Assembly: GCA_000687655.1 (NCBI GenBank)
Contig: JHWR01000002.1
Span: 62,001-126,000 of the forward strand
Direction of reading: 5' to 3'
Length of the DNA stretch: 64,000 nt
From: Lachnospiraceae bacterium YSB2008
GTDB taxonomy: Bacteria > Bacillota > Clostridia > Lachnospirales > Lachnospiraceae
The first letter of the stretch is position 1, and each line of letters begins with the position of its first letter. A program made the translations under genes and the position numbers. Below are positions 45,402 through 55,125 of the stretch, in pieces. Under the pieces are notes generated by a model. It was not told where the DNA came from. It did not search any database and was given only the letters and a program-made list of their open reading frames with translations.

Positions 45402-46199
45402 ATGAATGTTACTGAAGCTAAGAATAAACTTAACAATATCCTTGAAATGCCGATAATGGCATATGAGCTTAAGAAGATTCTTCTTATGGAGCTTATAGAG
45501 AATACAAAGGATGATATAAGAAAAGGTGTAAGGGATGTTGCACTTAAGGCTGAGAAGGCTATAAATGATATAGATTCAGAGCTTACACGAATAGATAAGA
45601 TGATGTCCTTTGAACGTAAGTATGAGGATATGGAATATATATGCGGAGTAGATGAAGTTGGAAGAGGACCTTTGGCAGGCCCTATAGTATCTGCTGCAGT
45701 TGTACTTCCTAAGGATTTTAAGATTCCATATATAAATGATTCGAAGAAGCTTACACCTAAGAAAAGAGAAGAACTCTATGATGTTATCATAGAAAATGCC
45801 GTATCGTATGGAATAGGTTCAAGGTCCGAAAGGGCTATAGATGAATTCGGTATTCAGCCTTCCAACTACGATGCCATGAAGGAAGCTATAGGCAGGCTGA
45901 CGGTTAAGCCGGATGTTCTTCTGGTAGATGCTGTTCGTATACCTGATATAGGCATCAAAGAGGTGTCGATTATCAAAGGTGATTCGCTGTCCATTTCCAT
46001 AGCCGCTGCAAGTATAGTTGCCAAGGTTACGAGGGACAGACTTATGACGGCATACAGTGCACTCTATCCGGAATACGATTTTGACAGCAATATGGGTTAT
46101 GGCTCGGCTAAGCATCTTGAGGCACTCAGAACTATAGGACCGTGCGAGATTCACAGACAATCCTTTATCCAAGGGATACTGCACGGCGAGCATGATTGA
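45402..46199 (+). CDS. rnhB: Ribonuclease HII
   Basis: Cuts RNA in RNA-DNA hybrids and at misinserted ribonucleotides. 265 residues. The first 75 residues are a helical extension also found in the Bacillus-type enzyme. The catalytic domain opens with CGVDEVGRGPLAGPIV (Asp84, Glu85) and continues with NDSKKLTPKKRE, LVDAV and KGDSLSISIAAASIVAKVTRDRLM. The C-terminal tail GPCEIHRQSF is conserved. It is followed after 45 bases by yraN, its usual neighbour. Confidence 0.95.
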   Translation: MNVTEAKNKLNNILEMPIMAYELKKILLMELIENTKDDIRKGVRDVALKAEKAINDIDSELTRIDKMMSFERKYEDMEYICGVDEVGRGPLAGPIVSAAVVLPKDFKIPYINDSKKLTPKKREELYDVIIENAVSYGIGSRSERAIDEFGIQPSNYDAMKEAIGRLTVKPDVLLVDAVRIPDIGIKEVSIIKGDSLSISIAAASIVAKVTRDRLMTAYSALYPEYDFDSNMGYGSAKHLEALRTIGPCEIHRQSFIQGILHGEHD

Positions 46200-46244
46200 T
46201 TCAGTGAAACTTGTTCCATGATATATGCATAAGGAGTATTAGAT

Positions 46245-46601
46245 ATCAATACAAGGATTGTAGGAAAAGAATATGAGAATCTGGCTGCTGATTATCTCCG
46301 CAGTCAGGGCTATATCATAATAGACACGAATTACCGTGTGAGGCAGGCAGAGATTGATATCATTGCAATCGACGATGATACATATGTTTTTGTGGAAGTT
46401 AAGTACAGGCAGAGTGGGACGGCCGGAACATCTCTGGAGGCTGTGACTCCTTCCAAACAGAAAAAGATTTCAGCTGCGGCTCTTTTCTATATGAATCAGA
46501 AACAGCTGAGCATTTATAAAACTAATATCAGATTTGATGTTATCGGTATTGACGGAGATGCTGTTACCCATATTAAGAATGCATTTTCTTATATCCGGTA
46601 A
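46245..46601 (+). CDS. yraN: YraN family protein (UPF0102) with apparent ATC start
   Basis: The conserved frame reads NTRIVGKEYENLAADYLRSQ, then NYRVRQAEIDIIA and YVFVEVKYRQ, the UPF0102 endonuclease-like core. The frame has a stop at 46230-46232 and contains no ATG, GTG or TTG before the conserved N-terminus. AAGGAG (46231-46236) lies exactly 8 bases before an ATC at 46245, which would give a 118-residue protein starting like normal YraN proteins. The next usable codon, GTG 46338, would delete the GKEYENLAADYL segment. So either a rare ATC start is used, an ATG has mutated, or there is a sequence error. The family resembles Holliday-junction resolvases; activity is unproven. Confidence 0.8.
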   Translation: MNTRIVGKEYENLAADYLRSQGYIIIDTNYRVRQAEIDIIAIDDDTYVFVEVKYRQSGTAGTSLEAVTPSKQKKISAAALFYMNQKQLSIYKTNIRFDVIGIDGDAVTHIKNAFSYIR

Positions 46602-46610
46602 AGGTATGAC

Positions 46611-47996
46611 ATGAAAGAACATCTTATAGTAAATGTAAAGAAGGGCAGTCCGGCAGATCTGGCCGGAATCAAAAAAGGCGACAGGCTTATCAGTTTAAAT
46701 GATAAGCCTATTTCTGATATATTTGATTATGATTTCATCGCTACAGATACTTCACTTGATGTTCTTATAAAGACGAAGGATGATGCTGAGAAGAGGATTC
46801 ACATCGAGAAGGAGGAGGATGAGGATCTTGGACTTCTTTTCCCTGAATCACTCATGGATAATTATAAGTCCTGCTACAATAACTGTATATTCTGCTTCAT
46901 AGATCAGAATCCACCGGGCATGAGGGAAACTATATATTTTAAGGATGATGACTCACGCCTTTCATTTCTTCAGGGAAACTATATAACCATGACGAATATG
47001 AAAGAAGAAGAGATAGACCGTATCATAGAATATAAGCTTGCACCTATAAATGTATCGGTTCATACCACTAATCCTGAGCTCAGGTGTTCCATGCTCCACA
47101 ATAGATTCGCCGGAGACATCATGAGACGTCTCCAGAGGCTCTGTGAGGCTGAGATACCTATGAATGGTCAGATTGTCCTGTGTAAGGGTGTAAACGACGG
47201 AAAAGAGCTTGTACGTTCTCTCACAGACCTTCTTACATTTGCGCCTGTAATGAGCAGTGTGAGCGTTGTTCCTGTAGGGCTTACGAGATACAGGGATGGA
47301 CTCTGCCAGCTTGAAAAATTTACCAAAGAGGATGCAGAAGAAGTTATAGGTATAATCGAAGATATTCAGAAGAAGGCCTATGAAAAGTTTGGTATCCATT
47401 TTGCTCATGCTAGTGATGAATGGTATATAACTGCCGGTATTCCTGTTCCTGAAGAAGAAAGATACGATGGTTATATTCAGCTTGAGAACGGTGTCGGAAT
47501 GACAAGACTCCTTATGGAGGATTTTACATCGGCTATCGATACTGTTCTTGACTTCAAATATGATAAAAAACGTCATAAACCGAGATTTTTCCTTGGAAAA
47601 GAGGAGAAGCTTTACGATGATCTTCTGAGAAAGAACCGTGGAAGGGCTGTCAGTACATTTACAGGTCTTCTTGCAAAAGATACAGGGCTCTATGTAAAGA
47701 AGGAAATGAAACGTTTCCGCCCTGATATCAGGTTTGAAACCTATGCTATAACCAATTCCTTCTTTGGACCTGATATTACTGTTACCGGGCTTCTGACGGG
47801 AAGGGATATAGTGAATGCTCTTAAGGATAAAGAACTCGGAGATGCGCTTCTGATACCTTCAAACTGCCTTAAGGCTGATGAGGATATCTTCCTTGATGAT
47901 ATGACTCTGGAGGAGCTAGGTAGCGCTTTACAAGTAAATACGATTATTGTAAAATCATATGGCATGGATTACCTTAAAAGTATAGTAGGAGTGTAG
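46611..47996 (+). CDS. DUF512 family protein, PDZ and radical-SAM-like
   Basis: A 461-residue protein. An N-terminal PDZ-like domain (about 3-65; [19 protein letters not shown]) precedes a cluster motif [13 protein letters not shown] (Cys88, Cys92, Cys95), then a radical-SAM-like barrel and the C-terminal DUF512 domain, ending [17 protein letters not shown]. The family is widespread in Clostridia next to der, exactly as here (2 bases apart). Its reaction is unknown; conserved linkage to a 50S assembly GTPase suggests a ribosome-related job. Confidence 0.9.
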   Translation: MKEHLIVNVKKGSPADLAGIKKGDRLISLNDKPISDIFDYDFIATDTSLDVLIKTKDDAEKRIHIEKEEDEDLGLLFPESLMDNYKSCYNNCIFCFIDQNPPGMRETIYFKDDDSRLSFLQGNYITMTNMKEEEIDRIIEYKLAPINVSVHTTNPELRCSMLHNRFAGDIMRRLQRLCEAEIPMNGQIVLCKGVNDGKELVRSLTDLLTFAPVMSSVSVVPVGLTRYRDGLCQLEKFTKEDAEEVIGIIEDIQKKAYEKFGIHFAHASDEWYITAGIPVPEEERYDGYIQLENGVGMTRLLMEDFTSAIDTVLDFKYDKKRHKPRFFLGKEEKLYDDLLRKNRGRAVSTFTGLLAKDTGLYVKKEMKRFRPDIRFETYAITNSFFGPDITVTGLLTGRDIVNALKDKELGDALLIPSNCLKADEDIFLDDMTLEELGSALQVNTIIVKSYGMDYLKSIVGV

Positions 47997-47998
47997 TT

Positions 47999-49324
47999 AT
48001 GGCTAGACCGATTGTTGCGATAGTTGGCAGACCGAATGTTGGAAAGTCAACTCTTTTTAATGCCCTGGCAGGAGAAAGAATCGCTATAGTAAAAGATACC
48101 CCGGGAGTAACCAGGGATAGAATATATGCAGATGTTGAGTGGCTTACGCATAAGTTTACCATCATAGATACCGGTGGTATAGAGCCTGCATCTCAGGATG
48201 TTATACTACGTCAGATGCGCGAGCAGGCCGAAATTGCCGTGGAAACAGCTGATGTAATAATGTTTATGACCGACGTCAGAGAAGGACTTACAGCGGCTGA
48301 TAAAGAGATTTCAGAGATGCTCCGTCGTTCACGTAAGCCGGTTGTTCTTGTCGTAAATAAGGTTGATAATTTCGATAAGTTCTATGCAGATACTTACGAA
48401 TTCTACAACCTCGGAATAGGAGATCCGAATCCTATATCTGCGACTGAAAAGCTCGGAATGGGAGATATGCTTGAAAATGTAGTGGCTCATTTCCCTGAGC
48501 AGTCAGGTGAAGAGGAAGAGGATGAAAGACCAAGAGTGGCTGTTATAGGTAAGCCGAATGTCGGAAAGTCTTCAATAATCAACAGACTTCTTGGCGAGGA
48601 CAGGCTTATAGTTTCTGATATAGCCGGAACTACAAGAGATGCCATAGATACGACTGTAAAGAGAAACGGCAAGGAATATGTCTTCATAGATACTGCCGGA
48701 CTCCGTCGTAAGAGCAAGATCAAGGAAGAGATTGAAAGATTCAGTATCATCCGTACAGTTTCAGCTGTTGAACGCTGTGATGTTGCTGTTCTTGTTATAG
48801 ATGCTGAGGAAGGCGTAACTGAGCAGGATGCCAAGATTGCCGGAATAGCACATGAACGTGGCAAGGGTATGATAATTGCGGTCAATAAATGGGATCTCAT
48901 TGAAAAAGATGACAAGACCATGAACCGCTTCAAGGATGATATTAAGGATATCCTTTCATTTATGCCTTATGCAGAATTTCTTTTTATATCCGCAAAGACA
49001 GGACAGAGACTGGTTAAACTTTATGATCTGATAGATGTAGTTATAAGCTACCATGCCATGAGAGTTCAGACAGGTGTTCTGAATGAGATACTTGCAGAAG
49101 CAACTGCAATGGTTGAACCGCCTCAGGATAAGGGAAAGAGACTCAGACTTTATTATATGACACAGGTCAGTGTTAAGCCGCCTACCTTTGTTATATTTGT
49201 AAATAATAAGGAACTTGCACACTTTTCTTACATAAGATATCTGGAGAATAAGCTGAGAGAAGCATTCAGATTCACAGGTACTCCTATTAAGATCATAATA
49301 AGAGAAAGGAAAGAGAAGCAGTGA
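47999..49324 (+). CDS. der: Ribosome-associated GTPase Der (EngA)
   Basis: An essential double GTPase for 50S subunit maturation. 441 residues. First G domain: [12 protein letters not shown] (about 9-20), [14 protein letters not shown] and NKVD; second: [12 protein letters not shown] (about 183-194), [22 protein letters not shown] and NKWD. The C-terminal KH-like domain (about 355-441) ends [11 protein letters not shown]. It begins 2 bases after the DUF512 gene and its stop overlaps plsY (GTGA), forming a tight four-gene string to gpsA. Confidence 0.97.
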   Translation: MARPIVAIVGRPNVGKSTLFNALAGERIAIVKDTPGVTRDRIYADVEWLTHKFTIIDTGGIEPASQDVILRQMREQAEIAVETADVIMFMTDVREGLTAADKEISEMLRRSRKPVVLVVNKVDNFDKFYADTYEFYNLGIGDPNPISATEKLGMGDMLENVVAHFPEQSGEEEEDERPRVAVIGKPNVGKSSIINRLLGEDRLIVSDIAGTTRDAIDTTVKRNGKEYVFIDTAGLRRKSKIKEEIERFSIIRTVSAVERCDVAVLVIDAEEGVTEQDAKIAGIAHERGKGMIIAVNKWDLIEKDDKTMNRFKDDIKDILSFMPYAEFLFISAKTGQRLVKLYDLIDVVISYHAMRVQTGVLNEILAEATAMVEPPQDKGKRLRLYYMTQVSVKPPTFVIFVNNKELAHFSYIRYLENKLREAFRFTGTPIKIIIRERKEKQ

Positions 49325-50010
49325 CGATTTTTCTTCGTATAATGTGCCTTGCTGTAGGTTATGCATTCGGCCTTATTGAGACCGGAGTTCTCTATGGTAA
49401 GATTAAAGGCGTTGATCTTAGAAAATACGGAAGCGGAAATGCAGGAACCACAAATGCACTCAGGGTTCTTGGCCCTAAGGCCGGACTCGTTGTATTTATA
49501 GGTGATTTCTGTAAATCATTCCTTCCGTGTCTTATAGCTAATCTTGTATTTAGACATTTTTATCCGAACACATATCTTCTGTTTGTAATCTATCTTGGAT
49601 TCGGCGCTGTGCTCGGACATATATTCCCGTTCTACCTTAAGTTTAAAGGTGGTAAGGGTATTGCAACGACAGGTGGTGCTATAGTCGGACTTCTGAATCC
49701 GTGGATGATCATTATTCTTCTGGCAGTATTTGTTGCAACTCTCGCAATAACCAAATACATGTCAGTTGCATCCATAACACTTATGTCGGGTATTGCAATA
49801 ATGTATGCGATACTTCTGTTTATGGGTAAGCTTTGTTTTGATATGTCGGTTTCTGCCGAAAAGGCAATGGGTATAGAGAGTCTTATAATAATTATCTTTA
49901 TAGCCGGAATTGCAATATATAAGCATAAAGCAAATATAATCCGACTTAAGAATCATGAAGAAAATCGCTTTACATTTAAGAAATCCGTAAAGACAGATGA
50001 AGACAAATAA
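49321..50010 (+). CDS. plsY: Glycerol-3-phosphate acyltransferase PlsY
   Basis: Transfers the acyl group from acyl phosphate (made by PlsX, window base 21193) to glycerol-3-phosphate. A 229-residue polytopic membrane protein with five hydrophobic segments. The signature loops are present: [15 protein letters not shown] (about 38-52), the [22 protein letters not shown] loop (about 98-119) and SVASITL. The start is GTG overlapping the der stop. The C-terminal 25 residues form a charged tail longer than usual. gpsA, which makes its other substrate, follows. Confidence 0.94.
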   Translation: MTIFLRIMCLAVGYAFGLIETGVLYGKIKGVDLRKYGSGNAGTTNALRVLGPKAGLVVFIGDFCKSFLPCLIANLVFRHFYPNTYLLFVIYLGFGAVLGHIFPFYLKFKGGKGIATTGGAIVGLLNPWMIIILLAVFVATLAITKYMSVASITLMSGIAIMYAILLFMGKLCFDMSVSAEKAMGIESLIIIIFIAGIAIYKHKANIIRLKNHEENRFTFKKSVKTDEDK

Positions 50011-50041
50011 TATATAGATTGAGTGTCTTGGAGGAAAGAAT

Positions 50042-51052
50042 ATGAATATAGGAATACTTGGTGCAGGAAGCTGGGGTATAGCCCTTGCAAGACTTCTTTC
50101 ATTAAACGGTAATGAGATAACTGTATGGTCTATAGATCCTGAAGAAATAGCAATGCTGAATGAATACTGTGAGCATAAAACCAAGCTCCCGGGAGTTATT
50201 CTCAGCGGCGCAACAACTTTCACAACAGATCTTGAACTTGCCATAAAGGGCAAAGATCTTCTTGTTATGGCTGTTCCATCACCGTTTGTAAGGTCTACAG
50301 CAAAGATTGCTGCACCATACATTGAAGACGGTCAGATAATCGTAAATGTTGCGAAGGGTATAGAGGAAGAAACCCTCATGAGACTCAGTCAGGTTATAGA
50401 GGAGGAAATCCCTAATGCCAAGGTGGCTGTTCTGTCAGGACCGAGCCATGCTGAAGAAGTAGGAAAATCCATGCCTACGACAGTTGTTGTCGGTGCACAT
50501 GATGAGGAACTTGCAAAGCTCGTTCAGGATACATTCATGAATGATTTCTTCAGAGTATATACAAGTCCTGATATGGTCGGTATAGAGCTTGGTGGTGCAC
50601 TTAAAAATGTAATAGCTCTTGCTGCAGGTATCGCAGACGGACTTGGATGTGGTGATAACACAAAAGCTGCTCTTATAACAAGAGGAATACATGAGATTAA
50701 AAATCTCGGAACAAAAATGGGTGGAAATCCGGAAACCTTCTCAGGACTTTCAGGCATCGGTGATCTTATAGTTACATGTGCATCCGTTCACAGCCGTAAC
50801 AGAAAAGCCGGTTTCCTTATCGGACAGGGCAAGACATACAGTGAAGCTATGGATGAAGTTAAGATGATCGTTGAAGGAGTATATTCAGCTAAGGCTGCAA
50901 GAGCGCTTGCAGAGAAGTATGATGTCAGCATGCCTATAGTAGAAGCTGTAAACAGAGTCCTTTTTGAAGATTATCCTGCAAAGAAAGCTCTTAATAAGCT
51001 TCTTACCAGAGATAAGAAGGACGAAATAGCTGATATAAGCTGGGACGACTAA
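50042..51052 (+). CDS. gpsA: Glycerol-3-phosphate dehydrogenase [NAD(P)+]
   Basis: Reduces dihydroxyacetone phosphate to glycerol-3-phosphate, supplying PlsY. 336 residues. NAD-binding motif GAGSWGIALARLL (about 7-19), VNVAKGIEEETL, SGPSHAEEV, GGALKNVIALAAGIADGLG (catalytic Lys) and LSGIGDLIVTC are all intact. AGGAGG... (TTGGAGGAA, about 50028-50036) precedes the ATG. Adjacent plsY and gpsA make a compact phospholipid precursor module. Confidence 0.96.
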   Translation: MNIGILGAGSWGIALARLLSLNGNEITVWSIDPEEIAMLNEYCEHKTKLPGVILSGATTFTTDLELAIKGKDLLVMAVPSPFVRSTAKIAAPYIEDGQIIVNVAKGIEEETLMRLSQVIEEEIPNAKVAVLSGPSHAEEVGKSMPTTVVVGAHDEELAKLVQDTFMNDFFRVYTSPDMVGIELGGALKNVIALAAGIADGLGCGDNTKAALITRGIHEIKNLGTKMGGNPETFSGLSGIGDLIVTCASVHSRNRKAGFLIGQGKTYSEAMDEVKMIVEGVYSAKAARALAEKYDVSMPIVEAVNRVLFEDYPAKKALNKLLTRDKKDEIADISWDD

Positions 51053-51080
51053 ATTAATTTGTTAGACTGGATAACCTGAA

Positions 51081-51827
51081 ATGAGTGTAGTAGATGTAAA
51101 ACTGGAGAAGTTTGAAGGACCTCTGGACCTTCTGCTTCACCTGATAGATAAGAACAAATTCAATATATTTGATATCCCTATAGTGGCGATAACAGAACAG
51201 TATATGGAGTATCTTGATAAGCTGACCAGAGAAGGCGTAGATAAGCTTTCAGACTTTCTCGTAATGGCAGCAACTCTTATAAGCATCAAGGCAAAGATGC
51301 TCCTTCCTGAGCCTGTTGAAGAGGACTCAGATGAAGAGGATCCAAGAGCTGAGCTCGTAAGAGCACTTCTTGAATATAAAATGTATAAATATGCATCTCT
51401 TGAGCTTCGTGATATGGAGCTTGATGCAGAAAAGACTTTGTATAAAGGGGAAACAATTCCTGAAGAGATCAAGAGCTTTAAGGAAGAGATAGATCCTGCA
51501 GATGTTATAGGTGATACAACCATCGTACTTCTGAATGAAATCTTCATGCAGATCATGAAGCGTGAAAATGATAAGATAGATCCTGTAAGAAGTAAGTTTG
51601 GAAATATCACGAAAGAAGAGATAAAAGTAGAAGATAAGATGGTCGAAATAAGGAACAGTCTCAAGGGACTGAAGAGCATCAATTTCCGTACTCTTCTTGA
51701 GAAGGAGCGTGGCAAGCTGAATATCATAGTATCCTTTCTTGCCGTACTCGAGCTCATCAAAAGTGGCGCTATCTCCGTAAGACAAGACGAATTATTTGGG
51801 GATATTGTCTTAGATTCTCTGGAATAA
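51081..51827 (+). CDS. scpA: Segregation and condensation protein A (ScpA)
   Basis: Kleisin subunit that bridges the two SMC heads. 248 residues. KLEKFEGPLDLLLHLIDKNKFNIFDI at the N-terminus is the SMC-neck-binding helix bundle, LSDFLVMAATLISIKAKMLLP follows, and the C-terminal winged helix is near VSFLAVLELIKSGAISVRQ. The usual scpA-scpB operon is broken here: scpB lies downstream but on the opposite strand, the two genes meeting tail to tail around a 200-base structured gap. Confidence 0.95.
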   Translation: MSVVDVKLEKFEGPLDLLLHLIDKNKFNIFDIPIVAITEQYMEYLDKLTREGVDKLSDFLVMAATLISIKAKMLLPEPVEEDSDEEDPRAELVRALLEYKMYKYASLELRDMELDAEKTLYKGETIPEEIKSFKEEIDPADVIGDTTIVLLNEIFMQIMKRENDKIDPVRSKFGNITKEEIKVEDKMVEIRNSLKGLKSINFRTLLEKERGKLNIIVSFLAVLELIKSGAISVRQDELFGDIVLDSLE

Positions 51828-51872
51828 TGTTTGGTTATTGTTCTTGATACCTATTAGTAAGAATACAATAAA

Positions 51873-52014
51873 AAAGCCCGATTATATATGCAGTTCAAAA
51901 CCCTTGGAGAACGTTGGTGCTTAACGAATAGATACGAAGTATCTATGAGTTTAGCATCCGCTACGTGCGGAATGGAGCGAGAGCGCGTTTTGAACGTATA
52001 TATAATCGGGCTTT
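51873..52014. repeat. Long inverted repeat forming a 28-bp stem with internal hairpins
   Basis: The left arm 51873-51901 pairs with the right arm 51987-52014: 17 perfect pairs, a G-U and a C-G pair, one bulged A, then 9 perfect pairs. Inside lie ATAGATAC-GAA-GTATCTAT (51928-51946), flanked by near-complementary TGCTTAA and TTTAGCA, and TCCGC-TACGT-GCGGA (51957-51971). The outer stem is GC-rich near its base with an A-run on the left (51870-51875), so read on the minus strand it is a good terminator for scpB; plus-strand termination of scpA is also plausible. The inner 109 bases, bounded by GTTCAAAAC/GTTTTGAAC, look like an inserted repeat element or structured RNA. Confidence 0.85.
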
Positions 52015-52034
52015 ATATATTATGATACTAATTC

Positions 52035-52613
52035 CTAGGTCTCAACAACAATACCGGCTTCTTCTTCAGCTTGTTTTTGGAAATCCATAATCTTGTCGGC
52101 GGAGATTTCCGGAAGGTCGCTCATGGATGATATTCCAAATGATCGAAGGAAATCTTCAGTTGTACCGAAGAGGATAGGACGTCCGGGTGCATCCAGTCGG
52201 CCTACCTCCTCAATAAGATGATATTCTACAAGTTTATTGACTGCGTGAGTACAGGATACTCCACGTATGGTCTCAATCTGCTGTCTTGTTATAGGCTGCT
52301 TATAAGCAACTATTGACAGAGTCTCAAGGAGCACGTCAGTGAGAGAGTGCTTCTTAGGAATATTAACAAGTTTTGATAATTCTTCGAAGTATTCTGACTT
52401 CGTACAGAGCTGGTATTTTCCATCCAGTTCTACAAGCCGTATGCCTCGCATACTGCTTTCTTCATAAGAATCCATAAGATGCTTACAAAGTTTAATAACT
52501 TCTTTCTTTTCCATGTCGAGTGCAGTAGCTATACGCTCAGGTTCGAGTGCTTCACCTACTGCAAAGAGCAGTGCTTCAATTGCTGCAACGCTGTTTTTTG
52601 ATGTCTTTTCCAT
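52035..52613 (-). CDS. scpB: Segregation and condensation protein B (ScpB)
   Basis: Dimeric subunit of the SMC-ScpA-ScpB complex. 192 residues with two winged-helix domains: AAIEALLFAVGEALEPERIA at the N-terminus and TLSIVAYKQPITRQQIETIRGVSC (about 98-121), followed by VGRLDAPGRPILFGTTEDFLRSFG, a family signature. The last 15 residues are acidic. It is read against scpA, unlike the usual operon, implying a local inversion or insertion. The long hairpin downstream probably ends its transcript. Confidence 0.95.
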   Translation of the reverse strand: MEKTSKNSVAAIEALLFAVGEALEPERIATALDMEKKEVIKLCKHLMDSYEESSMRGIRLVELDGKYQLCTKSEYFEELSKLVNIPKKHSLTDVLLETLSIVAYKQPITRQQIETIRGVSCTHAVNKLVEYHLIEEVGRLDAPGRPILFGTTEDFLRSFGISSMSDLPEISADKIMDFQKQAEEEAGIVVET

Positions 52614-52667
52614 TTTTGATACTACCTTGTTTACATAATATTTTTATTGTATACCATTGACAGATTT

Positions 52668-54932
52668 TCAATATTTAGAATCAAAATCTTCAATAGGCAT
52701 AGGTTTCGCGAAGTAATAACCCTGGAACAATTTACAACCCATATTAACAAGAGTATTGTATTGTTCCTCGGTTTCAACACCTTCAGTAAGAGATATCAGT
52801 CCTAGACCTTCTGAAAGGTTGATGATATTTTCCATGATCGTAAGATCTTTTTCACGATCATTGGACGTCTGAAGGAATTTCATATCTATCTTAAGTACAT
52901 CTACCGGAATATCTTTAAGCATGCTGAGAGAAGAGTAGCCGCTTCCGAAATCATCCATTTCAACTATGAAACCTTCTTTCTTGAATGATTCCAATATACG
53001 TATCATAAGATCAGTATTATTCACCATTACGGTTTCTGTTATTTCTATTCGCAGACGTGACGGGTCAAGTTTAAACTCTTTTACAAGTTTTTTGAACTCA
53101 GATACAACATCCATGAAGTAGAAGTCTTTAGTTGAGATATTCACGGAAATGAAACGATCTTTTCCTTCTTCTACCCAGCGGGAGAGTATCTCACAGGCAC
53201 ATCTCCACATATATCTATCAAGTTTAACTATCATTCCATTATCTTCAAATAAAGAAATGAAAGAGCTTGGCGGAAGGAATCCTTCTTTAGGATGATTCCA
53301 CCTTGCAAGTGCTTCGGCGCCTATTATATTACCTGATGGATCTGCAATCGGCTGAAGATAAGGTATTATCTGCCTTTCATTTATAGCGTTATCTAGTTCT
53401 GATGAAAGGTTCTGATTCCAAAGAATCTGTGACTTCATTGTTTCATCATAGAATGCTATATGAGTACCGAATTCTTCTTTGATAGATGAAAGTGAGATAT
53501 GAGCTCTGTCAAACATAACAGACACATCCATGTCGTGATCAGTGACTTCATATACTCCGAGATGCACGAGAAGTGGATGGTCGATATCATCTTTCTTTAT
53601 TCTGAAGTTGGCAAGCTCTGATTCTATAAGATCAGGATCGAAGAAATCATGCGCAGCAAGCATACCGAAAGTATCACCTACAAGACGTCCATAAACTGTC
53701 TTTTCTGATGAATGGAATCTTATTCTGTCAGCAATATATTTAATTGCGTAATCACCGAATTCGGTGCCGAATATGTCATTTACTATTTTGAAATTTCTTA
53801 CGTCTATATATATTATAGCGTAGCGTTGGTCTCTGTTATTTTGTAAGGTTTCAGCTATCTGTTTATAGAGATATTCACGCGTGTAGAGACCTGTAAGACG
53901 ATCGTGAGTGGCTTCATACATTTCTTTCTTTATACGAAGTTTTTCTTCAGTGATATCATCTATTCTGAAATAAGCACCTGCATATTTGCCGTTTCTGTCA
54001 ATAAGATCACGATTCTCAAGCTCATAGAATTTTGTATCATTTCCGAAACCTGTTGTACGTTGAGCACTCCAGTTTCCATGATTTCGAACAACGTCACCAA
54101 AGCGTTCAACCATAAGCTTCGGTACATTTTCAAGATTTCCGTCATGAATGTCAAAAAGCTCATAACCTTTATTATTTGCCCAGATTATTCTGTCGTTAGG
54201 ATCAAATACATAAAGAGCTTCAGGCATATCTGATATTACATCGGTCATCATTCTGTCAAGAAGTCGCAGAGGTCTGTAGTAAAGCGAGAAGTAGAAAACA
54301 AGTATGGTAAATGTTGCAATACCGACCATGGAACGGTCAACAGGAGTTCTTGAAAAAATGTAATATGTCTGCCATATTGTTACTACAATAAGAGATATCA
54401 GAATTATTGAATACTTTTCTCTGTAAATTCGGGATATTTTTATGATAATAATAGTAAATATCATAAATACACAGAGAACCGTGCCATAATCAACAATTCT
54501 GTGGAAAACCTGTCCTATGTGAGGAACAAGCTTATAATATGCGTATCCGTCAACTACAGTTTTTTCAAGACTGAAGGCATGACCAAAGAAGTTATTGAGT
54601 AACAGCTGCACTGTGTCAATAAAAAGTAAAATGAAAAGAAAGAACGGAGGCTTGTGTCGTTCAATAGATCCTTTACAGTAATTAATAGTAAAGTTGATCA
54701 AGGCATACATGATAATATTCATGCCAATGAAATAGAAGTAATAACCTATGGTCGATATATAAATATCATCAGATAGAGTAATGAGCAGATTGCCTATTAC
54801 GGGCGGAATAGCAGCAGCATTAAGAAATGCAACGGATTTACCGATAGCTTTATGAGAATGGCGTGCAATAACAGAACATGTAATAAGAGCGATTATTACA
54901 AGTATGAAAATTACAGCAATTGAAATTCTCAT
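52668..54932 (-). CDS. Membrane PAS-GGDEF-EAL protein, probable c-di-GMP phosphodiesterase
   Basis: About 754 residues from ATG 54932, which follows GAGGGG on the minus strand; TTG 54947 would overlap that site. Seven hydrophobic segments (about 1-230) precede a PAS domain (VFDPNDRIIWANNKGYELF), a GGDEF domain and a C-terminal EAL domain. The GGDEF loop reads GRLVGDTFG, degenerate, so cyclase activity is unlikely. The EAL domain keeps EALARW, ITETVM, MDDFGSGYSS, KIDMKFL and EGVET, the full metal and catalytic set. It probably breaks c-di-GMP, opposing the cyclase at 17907. Confidence 0.9.
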   Translation of the reverse strand: MRISIAVIFILVIIALITCSVIARHSHKAIGKSVAFLNAAAIPPVIGNLLITLSDDIYISTIGYYFYFIGMNIIMYALINFTINYCKGSIERHKPPFFLFILLFIDTVQLLLNNFFGHAFSLEKTVVDGYAYYKLVPHIGQVFHRIVDYGTVLCVFMIFTIIIIKISRIYREKYSIILISLIVVTIWQTYYIFSRTPVDRSMVGIATFTILVFYFSLYYRPLRLLDRMMTDVISDMPEALYVFDPNDRIIWANNKGYELFDIHDGNLENVPKLMVERFGDVVRNHGNWSAQRTTGFGNDTKFYELENRDLIDRNGKYAGAYFRIDDITEEKLRIKKEMYEATHDRLTGLYTREYLYKQIAETLQNNRDQRYAIIYIDVRNFKIVNDIFGTEFGDYAIKYIADRIRFHSSEKTVYGRLVGDTFGMLAAHDFFDPDLIESELANFRIKKDDIDHPLLVHLGVYEVTDHDMDVSVMFDRAHISLSSIKEEFGTHIAFYDETMKSQILWNQNLSSELDNAINERQIIPYLQPIADPSGNIIGAEALARWNHPKEGFLPPSSFISLFEDNGMIVKLDRYMWRCACEILSRWVEEGKDRFISVNISTKDFYFMDVVSEFKKLVKEFKLDPSRLRIEITETVMVNNTDLMIRILESFKKEGFIVEMDDFGSGYSSLSMLKDIPVDVLKIDMKFLQTSNDREKDLTIMENIINLSEGLGLISLTEGVETEEQYNTLVNMGCKLFQGYYFAKPMPIEDFDSKY

Positions 54933-54986
54933 TACATTTCCCCTCAATTAGAATTGATTAAAAATATGCATTTATAATCAGAGTAA

Positions 54987-54995
54987 TTATATCAC
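54987..54995 (-). promoter_or_regulatory. Extended -10 promoter for the GGDEF-EAL gene
   Basis: On the minus strand TG-A-TATAAT, hexamer at 54992-54987. No good -35 is seen 17 bases upstream, but an extended -10 can work without one. The leader to ATG 54932 is about 50 bases. Confidence 0.55.
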
Positions 54996-55125
54996 AAAAC
55001 CATTATTTTTACGAGAAAAACAAGGAATATGTGCTAATTGGTAGCATATGTGGTATTATATGATCATAAGGAGAGGTTTTTTAACTAAATAATGTATGAT
55101 TCGTTATAAAAAGGGGGTCAGGATT

